DNA of 25,486 nt from UBA1724 sp963632245 (GTDB taxonomy: Bacteria; Verrucomicrobiota; Lentisphaeria; Oligosphaerales; Oligosphaeraceae): assembly GCA_963632245.1 (NCBI GenBank), contig CAVGTF010000013.1, positions 1-25,486 on the forward strand, given 5' to 3'. The translations under genes and the position numbers were made by a program. Below, one piece after another: positions 9,750-16,937 of this stretch. The notes below the pieces were generated by a model. It was not told where the DNA came from. It did not search any database and worked only from the letters and a program-made list of their open reading frames with translations. The first letter of the stretch is position 1; every line of letters starts with the position of its first letter.

Positions 9750-9757
9750 ATACAGTA

Positions 9758-9779
9758 GGGGGCATTCCCGCCCCCTTTT
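9758..9779 (+). terminator. Terminator after the zinc-ribbon gene
   Basis: GGGGGC (9758-9763) pairs with GCCCCC (9770-9775) around a 6-base loop and is followed by TTTT. It begins 8 bp after the stop codon. Confidence 0.8.
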
Positions 9780-9793
9780 CTCCCTTCCTCCTC

Positions 9794-9810
9794 CTTCCCG
9801 AGTCGGGAAG
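9794..9810. promoter_or_regulatory. Perfect inverted repeat next to a ribosome-binding site
   Basis: CTTCCCGA, one base, TCGGGAAG: an 8+8 perfect dyad ending just before AGGTGA and the ATG at 9821. It could be a protein operator or a 5'-UTR hairpin affecting translation of the acyltransferase gene. Function is inferred from position only. Confidence 0.45.
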
Positions 9811-9820
9811 AGGTGACGCG

Positions 9821-10501
9821 ATGAGCGACCGACGAATCTTCACATTCAAGAACAAGCGCCACATGCCCAAGTGGCTGGCGTGGATTCTCGCCGGAGTCCT
9901 GAAGCTGTACTCCTGCACCATCCGCTTCCGGATCACGGGGGAGGCGCGCGTGGTGGAGGAGATGCTGTCGGGGAAGCCGGTGGTGCTGGCGTTATGGCAC
10001 AACCGCGTCATTGGGGCGGTCACCATGGTTCCCCGGAAGATCCTGTCGCGCTGCGTGGTCATGATCAGCGCCTCCCGGGATGGCGAGTATATCTCCACGG
10101 TAGTGGGGTGTCTGGGGCTGGAGAGTGTGCGGGGTTCCTCGTCGCGGAAGGGCATTCCGGCCTTGCTGGGACTGGTGCGTGCCTTGAAGGCGGGGAAGTC
10201 GCCGGTGCTGACCCTGGATGGTCCCCGCGGACCCCGCTATACCGTCCATCCCGGTGCAGCGGGATTGGCGCGTTCGGCGAAGGCATCGCTGGTGCCCATT
10301 GCGCTGAATGCCACTCATTGCTGGCAGTTGCATAGCTGGGACAAGATGCAGATACCGTGCCCCTTCTCTCGTGTGGATCTGGTGGTGGGGGCGCCCATTG
10401 ACTGCGGCGATGGCCGGAGCGAGGAGGAGCTGACGGACGCCTTGCATCGGGGCATGGAGTGCGTCACCCGGGATCCCGGGGATGGCGCGCGCGATTGTTG
10501 A
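9821..10501 (+). CDS. DUF374-family lysophospholipid/lipid A-type acyltransferase
   Basis: A 226-residue protein with a short hydrophobic N-terminal stretch (WLAWILAGVLKLY, residues 18-30) suggesting membrane association. It shows the landmarks of the DUF374 group: LALWHNR with His60, SASRDGE at 83-89, RGSSSRKG at 104-111, and LDGPRGPRY at 132-140 followed by LARSAKASLVPIAL. The family transfers acyl chains to a lipid, and relatives act on lipid A precursors at the inner membrane. The exact substrate here is unknown. The ATG at 9821 has AGGTGA upstream. An earlier in-frame start at 9707 would overlap the previous gene and the terminator, so it was not used. The gene end overlaps the longest possible frame of the downstream helicase. 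Confidence 0.85.
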   Translation: MSDRRIFTFKNKRHMPKWLAWILAGVLKLYSCTIRFRITGEARVVEEMLSGKPVVLALWHNRVIGAVTMVPRKILSRCVVMISASRDGEYISTVVGCLGLESVRGSSSRKGIPALLGLVRALKAGKSPVLTLDGPRGPRYTVHPGAAGLARSAKASLVPIALNATHCWQLHSWDKMQIPCPFSRVDLVVGAPIDCGDGRSEEELTDALHRGMECVTRDPGDGARDC

Positions 10502-10523
10502 GCGTTTTGGGGGGTCTTTTTTT

Positions 10524-12530
10524 ATGGGTGCGCAGATGAATGAGCGGCAGCGTGAGGCCGTGGAGTGTCTGGAGGGGCCGTTGCTGTTGTTGGCGGGAGC
10601 GGGCACGGGCAAGACCACGGTGATTGTGCACCGCATTGCCAATTTGGTGAATCACGGCATTGAACCGGGGTCGATCCTGGCGGTGACCTTCACCAACAAG
10701 GCGGCCAAGGAGATGAAGGACCGCATTAGCGCCTACGTGGGGCCCCAGGCGGCCAAGGAGATGACCATCAGCACCTTCCACTCCTTCTGTTCCAGCGTCC
10801 TGCGCAAGCAGATCCATCTTCTGGGATACAGCCGACGCTTTTCCATTGCGTCGGAGGAGCAGCAGAAGGGGCTGGTGATGGAGATCATGGCGCAGCAGGG
10901 ACAGGTGGGCACCGGCTTCGACAGCCGTCTCTGGCGTCATCGGATTTCCATGGCGAAGGCGGCGTGTCTCTGGCCGGAGGATGTCCGGAAGTCCGGCAAG
11001 CCCCAGTGCCAGGAGGTGGCGCAGGTCTATGAGGCATACCAGAAGCGCATGCGCCAGATGGACCTGCTGGATTTCGATGATCTGCTGTGTCTGACGGTGA
11101 AGCTCTGGGAGCAGTGTCCGCAGGTCCTGGAGGAATACCGCCAGAAATACAAGCGGATTCTGATTGACGAGTATCAGGATACCAACGGCGTGCAGTTGCG
11201 CATCATGACCATGCTGGCGGGAAAGGAGGCCAATCTGGCGGTGGTGGGCGACGACGACCAGGCGATCTACGGCTGGCGCGGCGCCGATATCCAGAATATC
11301 CTGAATTTCACCGAGCTCTATCCCCAGGCGAAGGTCATTCGGCTGGAGCAGAACTACCGCTCCACCGAGGTCATTCTCCGCGCCGCCAACGGCGTCATCG
11401 CACACAATAGCCAGCGACACGAAAAGAATCTCTGGTCCGACAAAAAGGACGGCGAGCTGATCCGGGAGGTCCGCTGCGCAGACGACTCCGCCGAGGCCGC
11501 ATTCCTCGTCCGGAGCATCCAGGAACAGCATGACTTCCGGCGGCGCGCCTGGAGCGCCTTCGCGGTGCTCTTCCGCTCCAATCGGCAACGGCGCGTCCTG
11601 GAGGAATCCCTCCGGAAGGCGCGCATTCCGTATCACCTGGTGGGCGGCACCTCCTTCTATCAGGAGCGCGAGATCCTGGATGCGCGGGGATTCCTGGCGG
11701 CGCTTGCCAATCCCCGGGACGATATCTCCTTCCTCCGAATCGTCAATGTGCCCCCCCGCGGCATCGGCGATACCACCCTGGACCGACTTCACGAAATCCG
11801 CGAAAAGACCCACCGCTCCATGCAGGAGCTCTCGCGGGATCCCGCCGTCCTGGAGGGACTCCCGAAGGACTCCGCCAGCGCCCTGAAGGCATTCATGGGG
11901 ATTCTGGGACGGTTCCGGGAGGAGTTCAAGGAGAGCGGTCCTCTCCATGATAAGGTGAAGCGATACTTTGACGAACTGGGATATATCACAGGCCTCGGAA
12001 GGATGTACAAGCCCCGGGAGAATGCGCTGATGCGCCGGGACAATGTGCTGGAATTCCTCTCCGGCATTGGGGAATATGATGTTCGCAGCGGCTTTCGCGG
12101 GACGCTGGATGGACTGCTGGAGGAGCTGGCACTCATGGAGGGCGGCGACCAGCATGGACGAAAGGACCAGGAGGGCATGGACGCTGTGACCCTCATGACC
12201 GTCCATGCAGCCAAGGGACTGGAGTTCCCCGTGGTCTACGTGGCGGGCATGGAGCGGGATCTCTTCCCGCACCAACGCGCCATGGAGGAGGGCAACGAGC
12301 AGGAGGAACGGCGACTCTTCTATGTGGCGATTACCCGCGCAAAGGAGGAGCTCTTCCTGACCTTCGCGGAAAAGCGCCGGGAGGGAAAGCTCCTGATGCC
12401 ACATCCGCCCTCCAAATTCCTGGAGGAACTCCCAGAGGACACCGTGCGCTTCTGCCGACCGGATGATATCTACGAAAAGGTGGACAAGCAGGCGGCACTG
12501 GCTTTCCTGTTGGAAAGCATGAAGAAATAG
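10524..12530 (+). CDS. UvrD/Rep/PcrA-type superfamily 1 DNA helicase
   Basis: A 668-residue 3'-5' DNA helicase of the UvrD/Rep/PcrA group, acting in DNA repair or replication restart. Motifs are complete: Walker A AGAGTGKTT (24-32), motif Ia VTFTNKAAKEM, motif II DEYQDT (215-220), motif III GDDDQAIYGWRG, motif IV EQNYRS, motif V TVHAAKGLEFPVVYV, and motif VI FYVAITRAKEEL. It is slightly shorter than E. coli UvrD and lacks an obvious long C-terminal Tudor extension, which is closer to Rep. Start choice: the ATG at 10524 has a G-run about 10 bp upstream; 10536 or 10482 (overlapping the previous gene) are also possible. Which paralogue it is (uvrD, rep or pcrA) cannot be decided from the window. 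Confidence 0.93.
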   Translation: MGAQMNERQREAVECLEGPLLLLAGAGTGKTTVIVHRIANLVNHGIEPGSILAVTFTNKAAKEMKDRISAYVGPQAAKEMTISTFHSFCSSVLRKQIHLLGYSRRFSIASEEQQKGLVMEIMAQQGQVGTGFDSRLWRHRISMAKAACLWPEDVRKSGKPQCQEVAQVYEAYQKRMRQMDLLDFDDLLCLTVKLWEQCPQVLEEYRQKYKRILIDEYQDTNGVQLRIMTMLAGKEANLAVVGDDDQAIYGWRGADIQNILNFTELYPQAKVIRLEQNYRSTEVILRAANGVIAHNSQRHEKNLWSDKKDGELIREVRCADDSAEAAFLVRSIQEQHDFRRRAWSAFAVLFRSNRQRRVLEESLRKARIPYHLVGGTSFYQEREILDARGFLAALANPRDDISFLRIVNVPPRGIGDTTLDRLHEIREKTHRSMQELSRDPAVLEGLPKDSASALKAFMGILGRFREEFKESGPLHDKVKRYFDELGYITGLGRMYKPRENALMRRDNVLEFLSGIGEYDVRSGFRGTLDGLLEELALMEGGDQHGRKDQEGMDAVTLMTVHAAKGLEFPVVYVAGMERDLFPHQRAMEEGNEQEERRLFYVAITRAKEELFLTFAEKRREGKLLMPHPPSKFLEELPEDTVRFCRPDDIYEKVDKQAALAFLLESMKK

Positions 12531-12538
12531 TCTGTGTT

Positions 12539-12575
12539 GTAACTCCTTGGGTTTGAAGGAGTTACACAATATTTT
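12539..12575. terminator. Terminator between convergent genes
   Basis: GTAACTCCTT (12539-12548) and AAGGAGTTAC (12556-12565) form a perfect 10-bp stem with a 7-base loop. A short T-run (ATTTTC) follows on the + side. It lies between the helicase stop and the stop of the minus-strand phosphatase and probably serves both. Confidence 0.75.
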
Positions 12576-13016
12576 CTACAGATTCTCCAGAAGAGTCTGG
12601 CAGCCTTCCAGTACATCCCGATAGGTCTCTTGGAAGTTTCCGGTGTACCAGGGGTCTGCGATATCCCGTGGTCTGGGTGCCCAATCCAGAAGCAGGTGGA
12701 TTCTGTGGTGTTCTTCGGGGGGCAGGAGTCGTTTCAGGTCCCGGAGATTCGCGTGATCCATTGCCAGGATGAGGTCGTATTGTGTCGCGCGTTTGGCGTC
12801 CAGGAGCCAGGCTTTTCGTGGGAAGAAGGGGATATTGTGTTCCCGGAGTGCCTGTCGGGTGCCGTAGTGGATATCGTTTCCCAGCTCGTCGGTATGCAGT
12901 GCGGCGGATTCCGTCTGGATGTCCTGTCGTCCGGCCTGGCGGAGGAGCTCCGCCATGACGAATTGCGCCATGGGGCTCCGGCAGATATTCCCGTGGCAGA
13001 CGAAGAGCAGCTTCAT
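12576..13016 (-). CDS. Low-molecular-weight protein tyrosine phosphatase
   Basis: A 146-residue cytoplasmic phosphatase. It starts with the catalytic P-loop CHGNICRS (Cys7, Arg13; CX5R signature). It ends with the general-acid loop DPWYTG (Asp121-Pro122) found in LMW-PTPs. Length and order of motifs are normal. Bacterial members often dephosphorylate tyrosine kinases that control exopolysaccharide export, but no such kinase is in the window. It is the last gene of the minus-strand group, 16 bp after the secreted coiled-coil gene, and its end abuts a convergent terminator. Confidence 0.93.
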   Translation of the reverse strand: MKLLFVCHGNICRSPMAQFVMAELLRQAGRQDIQTESAALHTDELGNDIHYGTRQALREHNIPFFPRKAWLLDAKRATQYDLILAMDHANLRDLKRLLPPEEHHRIHLLLDWAPRPRDIADPWYTGNFQETYRDVLEGCQTLLENL

Positions 13017-13032
13017 GGGATTGGGGCGGGGA

Positions 13033-13674
13033 CTACAGCCGTTCGGAGAGCTTCTGCTGGAGGGCCTTCGCTTCCTGCTCGGTGCTCTTCAGATAGAGGA
13101 TGCCGTTCTGGGCATTGAAGGAGTAGTTCCGGTCGGGGGAGATGCCGTAGATGGCGGAGAGCAGTCCCTGGAGCAGTCCTAGTTGGGCATTCACCGCCGC
13201 CTGGGTCTCCGCATTGTCACCTGCTTGCTCCAGCGCTTTCTCTAGGAGGCCACGCTTTGCCATGAGGCGCAGGAAGACCTCCTCGGGAGTGCCCAGAGAG
13301 ACGGAGATCAGGTTACTGGCTTCGTCATAGCGATACTGCGGGATGCCATCGGGATTCAGCATGAGTGCCAGCATGGCGCTGTGGGTGCGAAGCTCGCTCT
13401 GCAGCCGCTGGACTTCCGCCAGCAGGCCCGCCTTTTCGGCTTCGGCGCCGGCATTCCAGGCATCGGTGGCGGCCTGGAGCTGTTGGGCGAGTACGGTCTG
13501 CTTCCGGAGGGCATTCTCCAGGGCGTCCTTCACGCTGGTGATCTCCACCAGGATGGTGCCGTCCTCCTGGGGGAGGAATGCGGGCTGCTTGGCAGCGGCG
13601 GTGTCCTTGGCGGAAGCGAGAGGCGCCAGAGTGGCCAGGAGGAGTGCGGTGAGAATGAATGCGAGGGCTTTCAT
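13033..13674 (-). CDS. Secreted or periplasmic coiled-coil protein of unknown function
   Basis: A 213-residue protein not recognised as a named family. Residues 1-22 are a clear Sec signal peptide with a probable cut after ALAS...ASA (before KDTAA). The mature part has predicted helices rich in Gln, Ala and Leu (about residues 50-100), with a coiled-coil-like pattern. After that comes a segment YRYDEASNLISVSLG and a C-terminal part with YSFNAQNGILYLKS, which may form strands. No catalytic motif is visible. It lies 51 bp after the ABC ATPase gene and 16 bp before the phosphatase, on the same strand, so co-transcription is likely. No clear ribosome-binding site precedes the ATG. Confidence 0.75.
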   Translation of the reverse strand: MKALAFILTALLLATLAPLASAKDTAAAKQPAFLPQEDGTILVEITSVKDALENALRKQTVLAQQLQAATDAWNAGAEAEKAGLLAEVQRLQSELRTHSAMLALMLNPDGIPQYRYDEASNLISVSLGTPEEVFLRLMAKRGLLEKALEQAGDNAETQAAVNAQLGLLQGLLSAIYGISPDRNYSFNAQNGILYLKSTEQEAKALQQKLSERL

Positions 13675-13725
13675 TTGTGGGGGAAAGGGTTTTCTTGGTT
13701 GCAGCGGGGGAGGGCGTGTGATCCC

Positions 13726-14505
13726 TTAGTGTCCCTCGGTGATCTTCTTCAGGAAGGCCTGTGTGCGGGGCTGCTGGGGATTCCCGATGACCTGATCGGG
13801 GTGTCCCTGTTCCACGATGACGCCGTCAGCCATGAAGATCACGTGGTCGGAGACCATTCGCGCGAAGTTGATTTCGTGGGTCACGATGACCATGGTCATC
13901 ATCTGGGCGGCCAGATCGCGGATGACCTTCAGGATTTCGCCGGTGAGCTCGGGGTCCAGGGCGCTGGTGGGCTCGTCGAAGAAGAGCATATCGGGGTGGT
14001 TGATGAGGGCGCGCGCAATGGAGACGCGCTGCTGCTGTCCACCGGAGAGTTCGCAGGGATAGGAGTTCTCTTTGCCCTCTAGGCCCATGCGCTTCACCAG
14101 CACGTGCGCGGCTTCATAGACCTCCTTCTTGTCACGCCCCTGGACGCAGATGGGCGCGTCGGTGATATTCTGCATCACGCTGTAGTGGGGGAAGAGATTG
14201 AAGTTCTGGAAGACCAGTCCGAAGTGCGAACGGAGCTGTCTGAGTCTGGAGGCGGAGACGTATTTGGAGCCGCCGGGGGCATCTTGGCAGACCAGGTCGT
14301 CCTGGTAGCGCATGGTTCCGTGATCCATGGTCTCCAGGAGGGTCGCGCAGCGCAGAAAGGTGGATTTTCCGGAGCCGGAGGGGCCGATGATGGAGACCAC
14401 CTGTCCGGAGTGGACGGTGAGGGAGATGTCGCGGAGCACCTGGAGCTTTCCGAATGCCTTGCTGAGGTGCTCCACCTGGAATACGGGCTGTTTGGTCGTG
14501 TCCAT
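13726..14505 (-). CDS. Polar amino-acid ABC transporter ATP-binding protein
   Basis: A 259-residue ATPase of the GlnQ/ArtP/HisP type that powers uptake of a polar amino acid at the inner membrane. Motifs: Walker A GPSGSGKST (41-49), Q-loop GLVFQNFNLF (about 96-105), signature LSGGQQQR (153-160), Walker B MLFFDEPTSALDP (173-185) and H-loop IVTHEI. The start is supported by GGGAGG on the coding strand upstream. It follows the permease gene by 19 bp, as is usual for these importers. Confidence 0.95.
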   Translation of the reverse strand: MDTTKQPVFQVEHLSKAFGKLQVLRDISLTVHSGQVVSIIGPSGSGKSTFLRCATLLETMDHGTMRYQDDLVCQDAPGGSKYVSASRLRQLRSHFGLVFQNFNLFPHYSVMQNITDAPICVQGRDKKEVYEAAHVLVKRMGLEGKENSYPCELSGGQQQRVSIARALINHPDMLFFDEPTSALDPELTGEILKVIRDLAAQMMTMVIVTHEINFARMVSDHVIFMADGVIVEQGHPDQVIGNPQQPRTQAFLKKITEGH

Positions 14506-14524
14506 AGTCGTTGCCTCCCTCGCG

Positions 14525-15217
14525 CTAGCGGTAGTAGTCCAGTCGCTTTTCCAGGTGTTCCATGAATGCGGCCACGAGGAAATTGAAGATATAATAGTAG
14601 ACGCCGGCCACCAGGTATGGCGTCATGGATGCCCAGCCGCTTGCCAGCTGCTTTGCCTGGGTGAACATCTCGGTGTATGCGATGGCGAAGGCTAGCGAGG
14701 TGTCCTTGGTGAGGGTGATGACCTCGTTGGTGACGGCGGGGAGGGTCCGCTTGATCACCTGCGGCAGGATGATCTTCAGGAAGGTCTGCAAACGGGAGTA
14801 TCCCAGCACGTGCGCCGCTTCATACTGCCCCTGCGGAATCGACAGGATGCCGCCACGGTAGATCTCCGCAAAATATGCGGCGTAGTTCAGGGAGAATGCC
14901 AGGATGACGGCGGGGAAGCGGTAGCTGTTGGAGAGGTTCATTCCCAACAGGAAATACGGTCCGAAGAAGACCACCAGCAGCTGCAGCATCAAGGGCGTGC
15001 CGCGCATCACGGAGATGTAGATGCGCATGAGCCACGCCAGGGGCTTGAAACGGCTCATCCGCGCCAGGCAAATCAGCATGCCCAGCGGCAACGAAAAGAG
15101 CAATGTCAGGAAGAAGATGCTGACTGTGGCGCCGAAGCTCTTGCCCAGCAGGGTGATGGCATTCAGGACATGGGTGTCCCGCAGGGCGTCTAGAATGGGT
15201 GAGAGGAATTCGGGCAC
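14525..15217 (-). CDS. Polar amino-acid ABC transporter permease
   Basis: A 230-residue inner-membrane permease of the HisM/GlnP/ArtM type. It has several hydrophobic helices (for example VSIFFLTLLFSLPLGMLICL near the N-terminus). The cytoplasmic coupling motif (EAA loop) is present: YEAAHVLGYSRLQTFLKIILPQ. The start is a GTG at 15217; an in-frame stop at 15245-15247 upstream limits any extension, and no good ribosome-binding site is visible. A single permease gene suggests a homodimer. It is separated from the binding-protein gene by an unusual 274-bp spacer. Confidence 0.93.
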   Translation of the reverse strand: MPEFLSPILDALRDTHVLNAITLLGKSFGATVSIFFLTLLFSLPLGMLICLARMSRFKPLAWLMRIYISVMRGTPLMLQLLVVFFGPYFLLGMNLSNSYRFPAVILAFSLNYAAYFAEIYRGGILSIPQGQYEAAHVLGYSRLQTFLKIILPQVIKRTLPAVTNEVITLTKDTSLAFAIAYTEMFTQAKQLASGWASMTPYLVAGVYYYIFNFLVAAFMEHLEKRLDYYR

Positions 15218-15226
15218 GGCGAATGA

Positions 15227-15453
15227 GTGGCTAGCAGCTAGTGGCTAGCAGTTAGTTTTTTATGGTCGCTCTGCGGGAGCATTAAGAGCGCCGCTAGAGC
15301 GCGGCGCAGGGTAAAAAATAGAAGGTAGCAGGGGGTAGGTAGCAGGTTTGCTCGGTCGCAGCGCGGCTCTTCCGCCGAATCGTGCGGCGGTATCAGTCCC
15401 GCGGCGCGGTGGAGCGGAAGGGCGCCTGCGGCACCTTATGAGCTAGCCACTAG
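15227..15453. mobile_element. MITE-like spacer with terminal inverted repeats
   Basis: The 274 bp between the permease and binding-protein genes are framed by CTAGTGGCTAGC (15238-15249) and its exact reverse complement GCTAGCCACTAG (15442-15453). At the left end GTGGCTAGCAG(C/T)TAG occurs twice in tandem (15227-15241 and 15241-15255). The interior has GC-rich hairpins: GCGCCGC..GCGGCGC around 15288-15307 and CCGCCG..CGGCGG around 15372-15390. No ORF is convincing. Terminal repeats plus structured non-coding interior resemble a miniature inverted-repeat element. Alternatively it is an intercistronic structure that protects the binding-protein mRNA. Confidence 0.45.
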
Positions 15454-15491
15454 CCTCTAATTGCTAAGTACTTATGGCACAGGGCGGGGGC

Positions 15492-16331
15492 TTACTTCTG
15501 GATGCTGACGTCTTCGCCGTCGAACCACTTCTTGGAGATAGTGGAGAAGGTTCCGTCGGCGTGCATCTGGTCGAGGGTCTCCTGGACCTTGTCGCGGAGG
15601 GCGGTGTTGCCCAGCTTGAAGCCGACGCCGTACTGTTCGGTGGTCAGGTTCTCGTCCAGCATGCGTGCCACGTCATTGCCCTTCATGAGGCGGACGGCCA
15701 CGCTGTAGTCGATGACCACGGCGTCACAGGTGCCGGCGCGCAACTCCATGTATGCTTGGTTGAAGTTGGGGACCTCAATGATCTGGCGGAGGCTCTTGCG
15801 CAGTTCGTCGCAGGAGGGATCCTGCAGCGCCTTCAGGCCGGAGGAATCCGCCTGTGCCTCGACCACCTTGTTGGCCAGATCGGCCTTGGTGTAGATGGTG
15901 GAGTCCTTGCGGACCAGGATCACCTGGGAGCTGTCGACGTAGGGCTCGCTCCAGGTATAGAGGTCCTCGCGGCCATTGATGGTGAAGCCATTCCAGATGC
16001 AGTTGATGGAGCCGCTGGAGAGCTCGGCGTCCTTGGAGTCCCAGTCGATGGGGCGAAGTTCCACCTTCCAGCCGCGGCGCTTGGCCACCTCTTTGGCAAG
16101 ATCCAGGTCGAAGCCCACCAGCTCGCCGTTGTCATCCTGGTAGCCGTAGGGAGGGAAGGAGGCGTCGAAGCCCACAACTAGCGTGAAATCGCCGGTGTCC
16201 AGCTGGGCGGCGGCGGCGTCATAGCTGTGCTCATCTTGGGTGGTGGCGGCATTGCTGGCGGGGTTCTTGCCACAGCTGGCGAGGGCTAGCATGACAAAGA
16301 GCGCGAGAAAGGCGGCGAGGGACTGTTTCAT
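15492..16331 (-). CDS. Polar amino-acid ABC transporter substrate-binding lipoprotein
   Basis: A 279-residue binding protein of the family-3 solute-binding group (SBP_bac_3). It has a lipoprotein signal with lipobox LASC (Cys20). The mature domain starts with the typical GFDASFPPYGYQDDNGELVGFDLDLA pattern, then IDWDSKDAELSSGSINCIWNGFTI, and ends with TISKKWFDGEDV. It delivers a polar amino acid to the downstream permease and ATPase; the ligand cannot be told. The ATG at 16331 is chosen over 16358 because GGAGA lies 7-8 bp upstream and the signal peptide then starts correctly. Confidence 0.93.
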   Translation of the reverse strand: MKQSLAAFLALFVMLALASCGKNPASNAATTQDEHSYDAAAAQLDTGDFTLVVGFDASFPPYGYQDDNGELVGFDLDLAKEVAKRRGWKVELRPIDWDSKDAELSSGSINCIWNGFTINGREDLYTWSEPYVDSSQVILVRKDSTIYTKADLANKVVEAQADSSGLKALQDPSCDELRKSLRQIIEVPNFNQAYMELRAGTCDAVVIDYSVAVRLMKGNDVARMLDENLTTEQYGVGFKLGNTALRDKVQETLDQMHADGTFSTISKKWFDGEDVSIQK

Positions 16332-16390
16332 TTTGAGGTCTCCAATTTGGAAGAACAAGTGAAAAAAAAGAAAAATGGTGCCGCCGGCGG

Positions 16391-16656
16391 GCGGAAGAAA
16401 TTAGGCGGGGGGACGGGGGCGGCAGCCCTCCGTCCTTTGGAGATCTTCCTGCAAAACTTGCGCTAGGTAGGAACGCTCCGGTGGAAAGCACGCGCCGCAG
16501 AGCGGCCCAGAAAACGCAACCCGTACCGCCGTCTAGCGGAAGAAATTAGGCGGGGGCACGGGGGGCGCAAGCCCCGACCTCCTTTGGTTGGACTCCGGCT
16601 AGGGAAGAACGCTCCGGTACCAGATGCGCGTTGCGAAGGCGCCACCCGTACCGCCG
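16391..16656. repeat. Two tandem copies of a 120-140 bp intergenic repeat
   Basis: Copy 1 is 16391-16531 and copy 2 is 16536-16656. Both start GCGGAAGAAATTAGGCGGGGG, share GAACGCTCCGGT (16471 and 16607) and end CCCGTACCGCCG (16520-16531 and 16645-16656). Each has a GC-rich hairpin near its start: GGACGG..CCGTCC in copy 1 and GGGGC-GCAA-GCCCC in copy 2. Coding potential is poor. It looks like a dispersed intergenic repeat family. Together with the rest of 16332-16937 this is a 606-bp gene-free stretch; outside the repeats and the candidate glnS promoter I see nothing defined in it. Confidence 0.75.
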
Positions 16657-16859
16657 GGGAATTTTTCGGCTACCGTTCATTGCAACGCGAAAACGGCAGA
16701 ATATACCACGGTTTCCGATGCCTACAGGGTTGTTGGTTGGGAGTACGCGTACGCGCGGGTATGGCGTTGTGCGTGGTGTGCTACTGTTGGGTGGTTCTCG
16801 TACGCAGGGGATTTCGAGGGGAGAAGCATGTCTGGTTTTCTAGGGGGAATTGGTGTGAC

Positions 16860-16872
16860 TGCGGCTATATTA
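16860..16872 (+). promoter_or_regulatory. Possible glnS promoter
   Basis: TGCGGCTATATTA lies about 65 bp before the glnS start (TATATT as a -10 at 16866-16871). It closely matches the TGCGTTATATTA upstream of the Na/Pi cotransporter gene. No convincing -35 is present. Confidence 0.35.
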
Positions 16873-16937
16873 TCCCGTTTTCCCTCCGAACCCGATTTCC
16901 CTTACTTCATATCCCACTCTTTCCGAGTCAGAGTACC

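Noticed and set aside
10464..12569. Long minus-strand ORF (701 codons) opposite the helicase gene
   Set aside because: It is the antisense of a complete helicase with all motifs. Its translation is Leu/His/Gly/Arg-rich without family signs, a known effect of GC-rich codon usage.
15227..16656. CRISPR-like array from the repeated intergenic sequences
   Set aside because: Only two copies of each repeat, unequal lengths, no regular spacers and no cas genes.
16584..16937. N-terminal extension of glnS
   Set aside because: The frame is open but crosses the intergenic repeat and the candidate promoter; GlnRS homology starts after 16938.
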